A stretch of DNA of 64,000 nt from JBGQOJ01 sp052119585. GTDB taxonomy: Bacteria > Pseudomonadota > Alphaproteobacteria > Rhodobacterales > Rhodobacteraceae. Shown in pieces: positions 63,926-64,000 of the stretch. Under the pieces are notes generated by a model, which did no database searches, had not been told where the DNA came from, and saw only the letters and a program-made list of their open reading frames with translations. Position numbers and translations under genes: made by a program. Positions within the stretch are counted from its first letter, which is position 1. Every line of letters begins with the position of its first letter. The DNA is taken from assembly GCF_052119585.1 (NCBI RefSeq), contig NZ_JBGQOJ010000013.1, forward strand, positions 36,747 through 100,746, given 5' to 3'.

Positions 63926-64000
63926 GGGCACCTCTAAAAATTGCGCCTGATCTGACGGCGGTGTAGACATTGGGCCAGTGTGAGATGGAGGCTGGTTGTC
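63926..64000. mobile_element. possible insertion-sequence end (IS5-like)
   Basis: From 63926 the sequence GGGCACCTCTAAAAATTGCG resembles the terminal inverted repeat of IS5-family elements as I recall them. GC-rich sequence follows to the window edge, unlike the AT-rich gene just before it. No transposase frame is complete and the other end is outside, so this is tentative. Confidence 0.35.

Overview
The window is GC-rich, densely packed chromosomal DNA from an alphaproteobacterium, most likely the Rhodobacteraceae (Roseobacter group). Signs of this are the hflK-hflC-DUF2065-Do protease operon, DUF2842, a class I PHA synthase with PhaR and tandem phasins, roseobacter-type amine and gamma-glutamyl gene clusters, and a dispersed ACTTTGTTC...AAATACTC intergenic palindrome. 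I see no rRNA, tRNA or CRISPR array. The species cannot be named from the sequence alone.

Layout. 1-745 is the 3' part of an AlkB-type membrane hydroxylase. 0.8-25 kb is mainly housekeeping: xseA, purD, a ferredoxin coupled to a VCBS-repeat protein, the membrane-proteolysis operon hflK-hflC-DUF2065-degP, rpiA-gor, a GST, sdaA, a drug/metabolite-type permease, thiamine pyrophosphokinase, a long acidic protein of unknown function, purA, secG, pyrG, a STAS-less SulP transporter and rlmJ. 25-36 kb is a nitrogen-compound uptake and catabolism region. It has a four-gene polar amino acid/amine ABC transporter whose last gene overlaps a glutamine-synthetase-like ligase. A class I amidotransferase, a second GS-like ligase, an FAD oxidase and a DegT-type PLP enzyme follow. 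A membrane-anchored LuxR-type protein comes next, then a decaying PepSY/cytochrome b561 gene pair. A LysR gene faces a class III aminotransferase gene.

40-48 kb is a polyhydroxyalkanoate locus: phaR, two phasins, phaC, and divergent phaZ. CTGC-N3-GCAG boxes lie upstream of both phasins and between phaC and phaZ, matching the known PhaR operator pattern, so granule genes probably respond together to the polymer. Three alpha/beta hydrolases and thrS follow. 50.5-53.0 kb is the most interesting module: a DUF2282 precursor peptide with four cysteines, a DUF692 (MNIO) enzyme, a DUF2063 partner and a DoxX membrane protein. This is the gene order of the recently recognised bufferin-type copper-buffering RiPP operons.

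53-64 kb carries two cold-shock genes with near-identical leaders, then a molybdenum hydroxylase pair (IorAB-like) divergent from an AraC regulator with a clear three-site operator. A ynjF-ynjB-ynjC-ynjD-like transporter cluster of unknown substrate follows. The window ends with an AT-richer GHKL-ATPase gene next to a probable insertion-sequence end, marking an accessory-DNA boundary.
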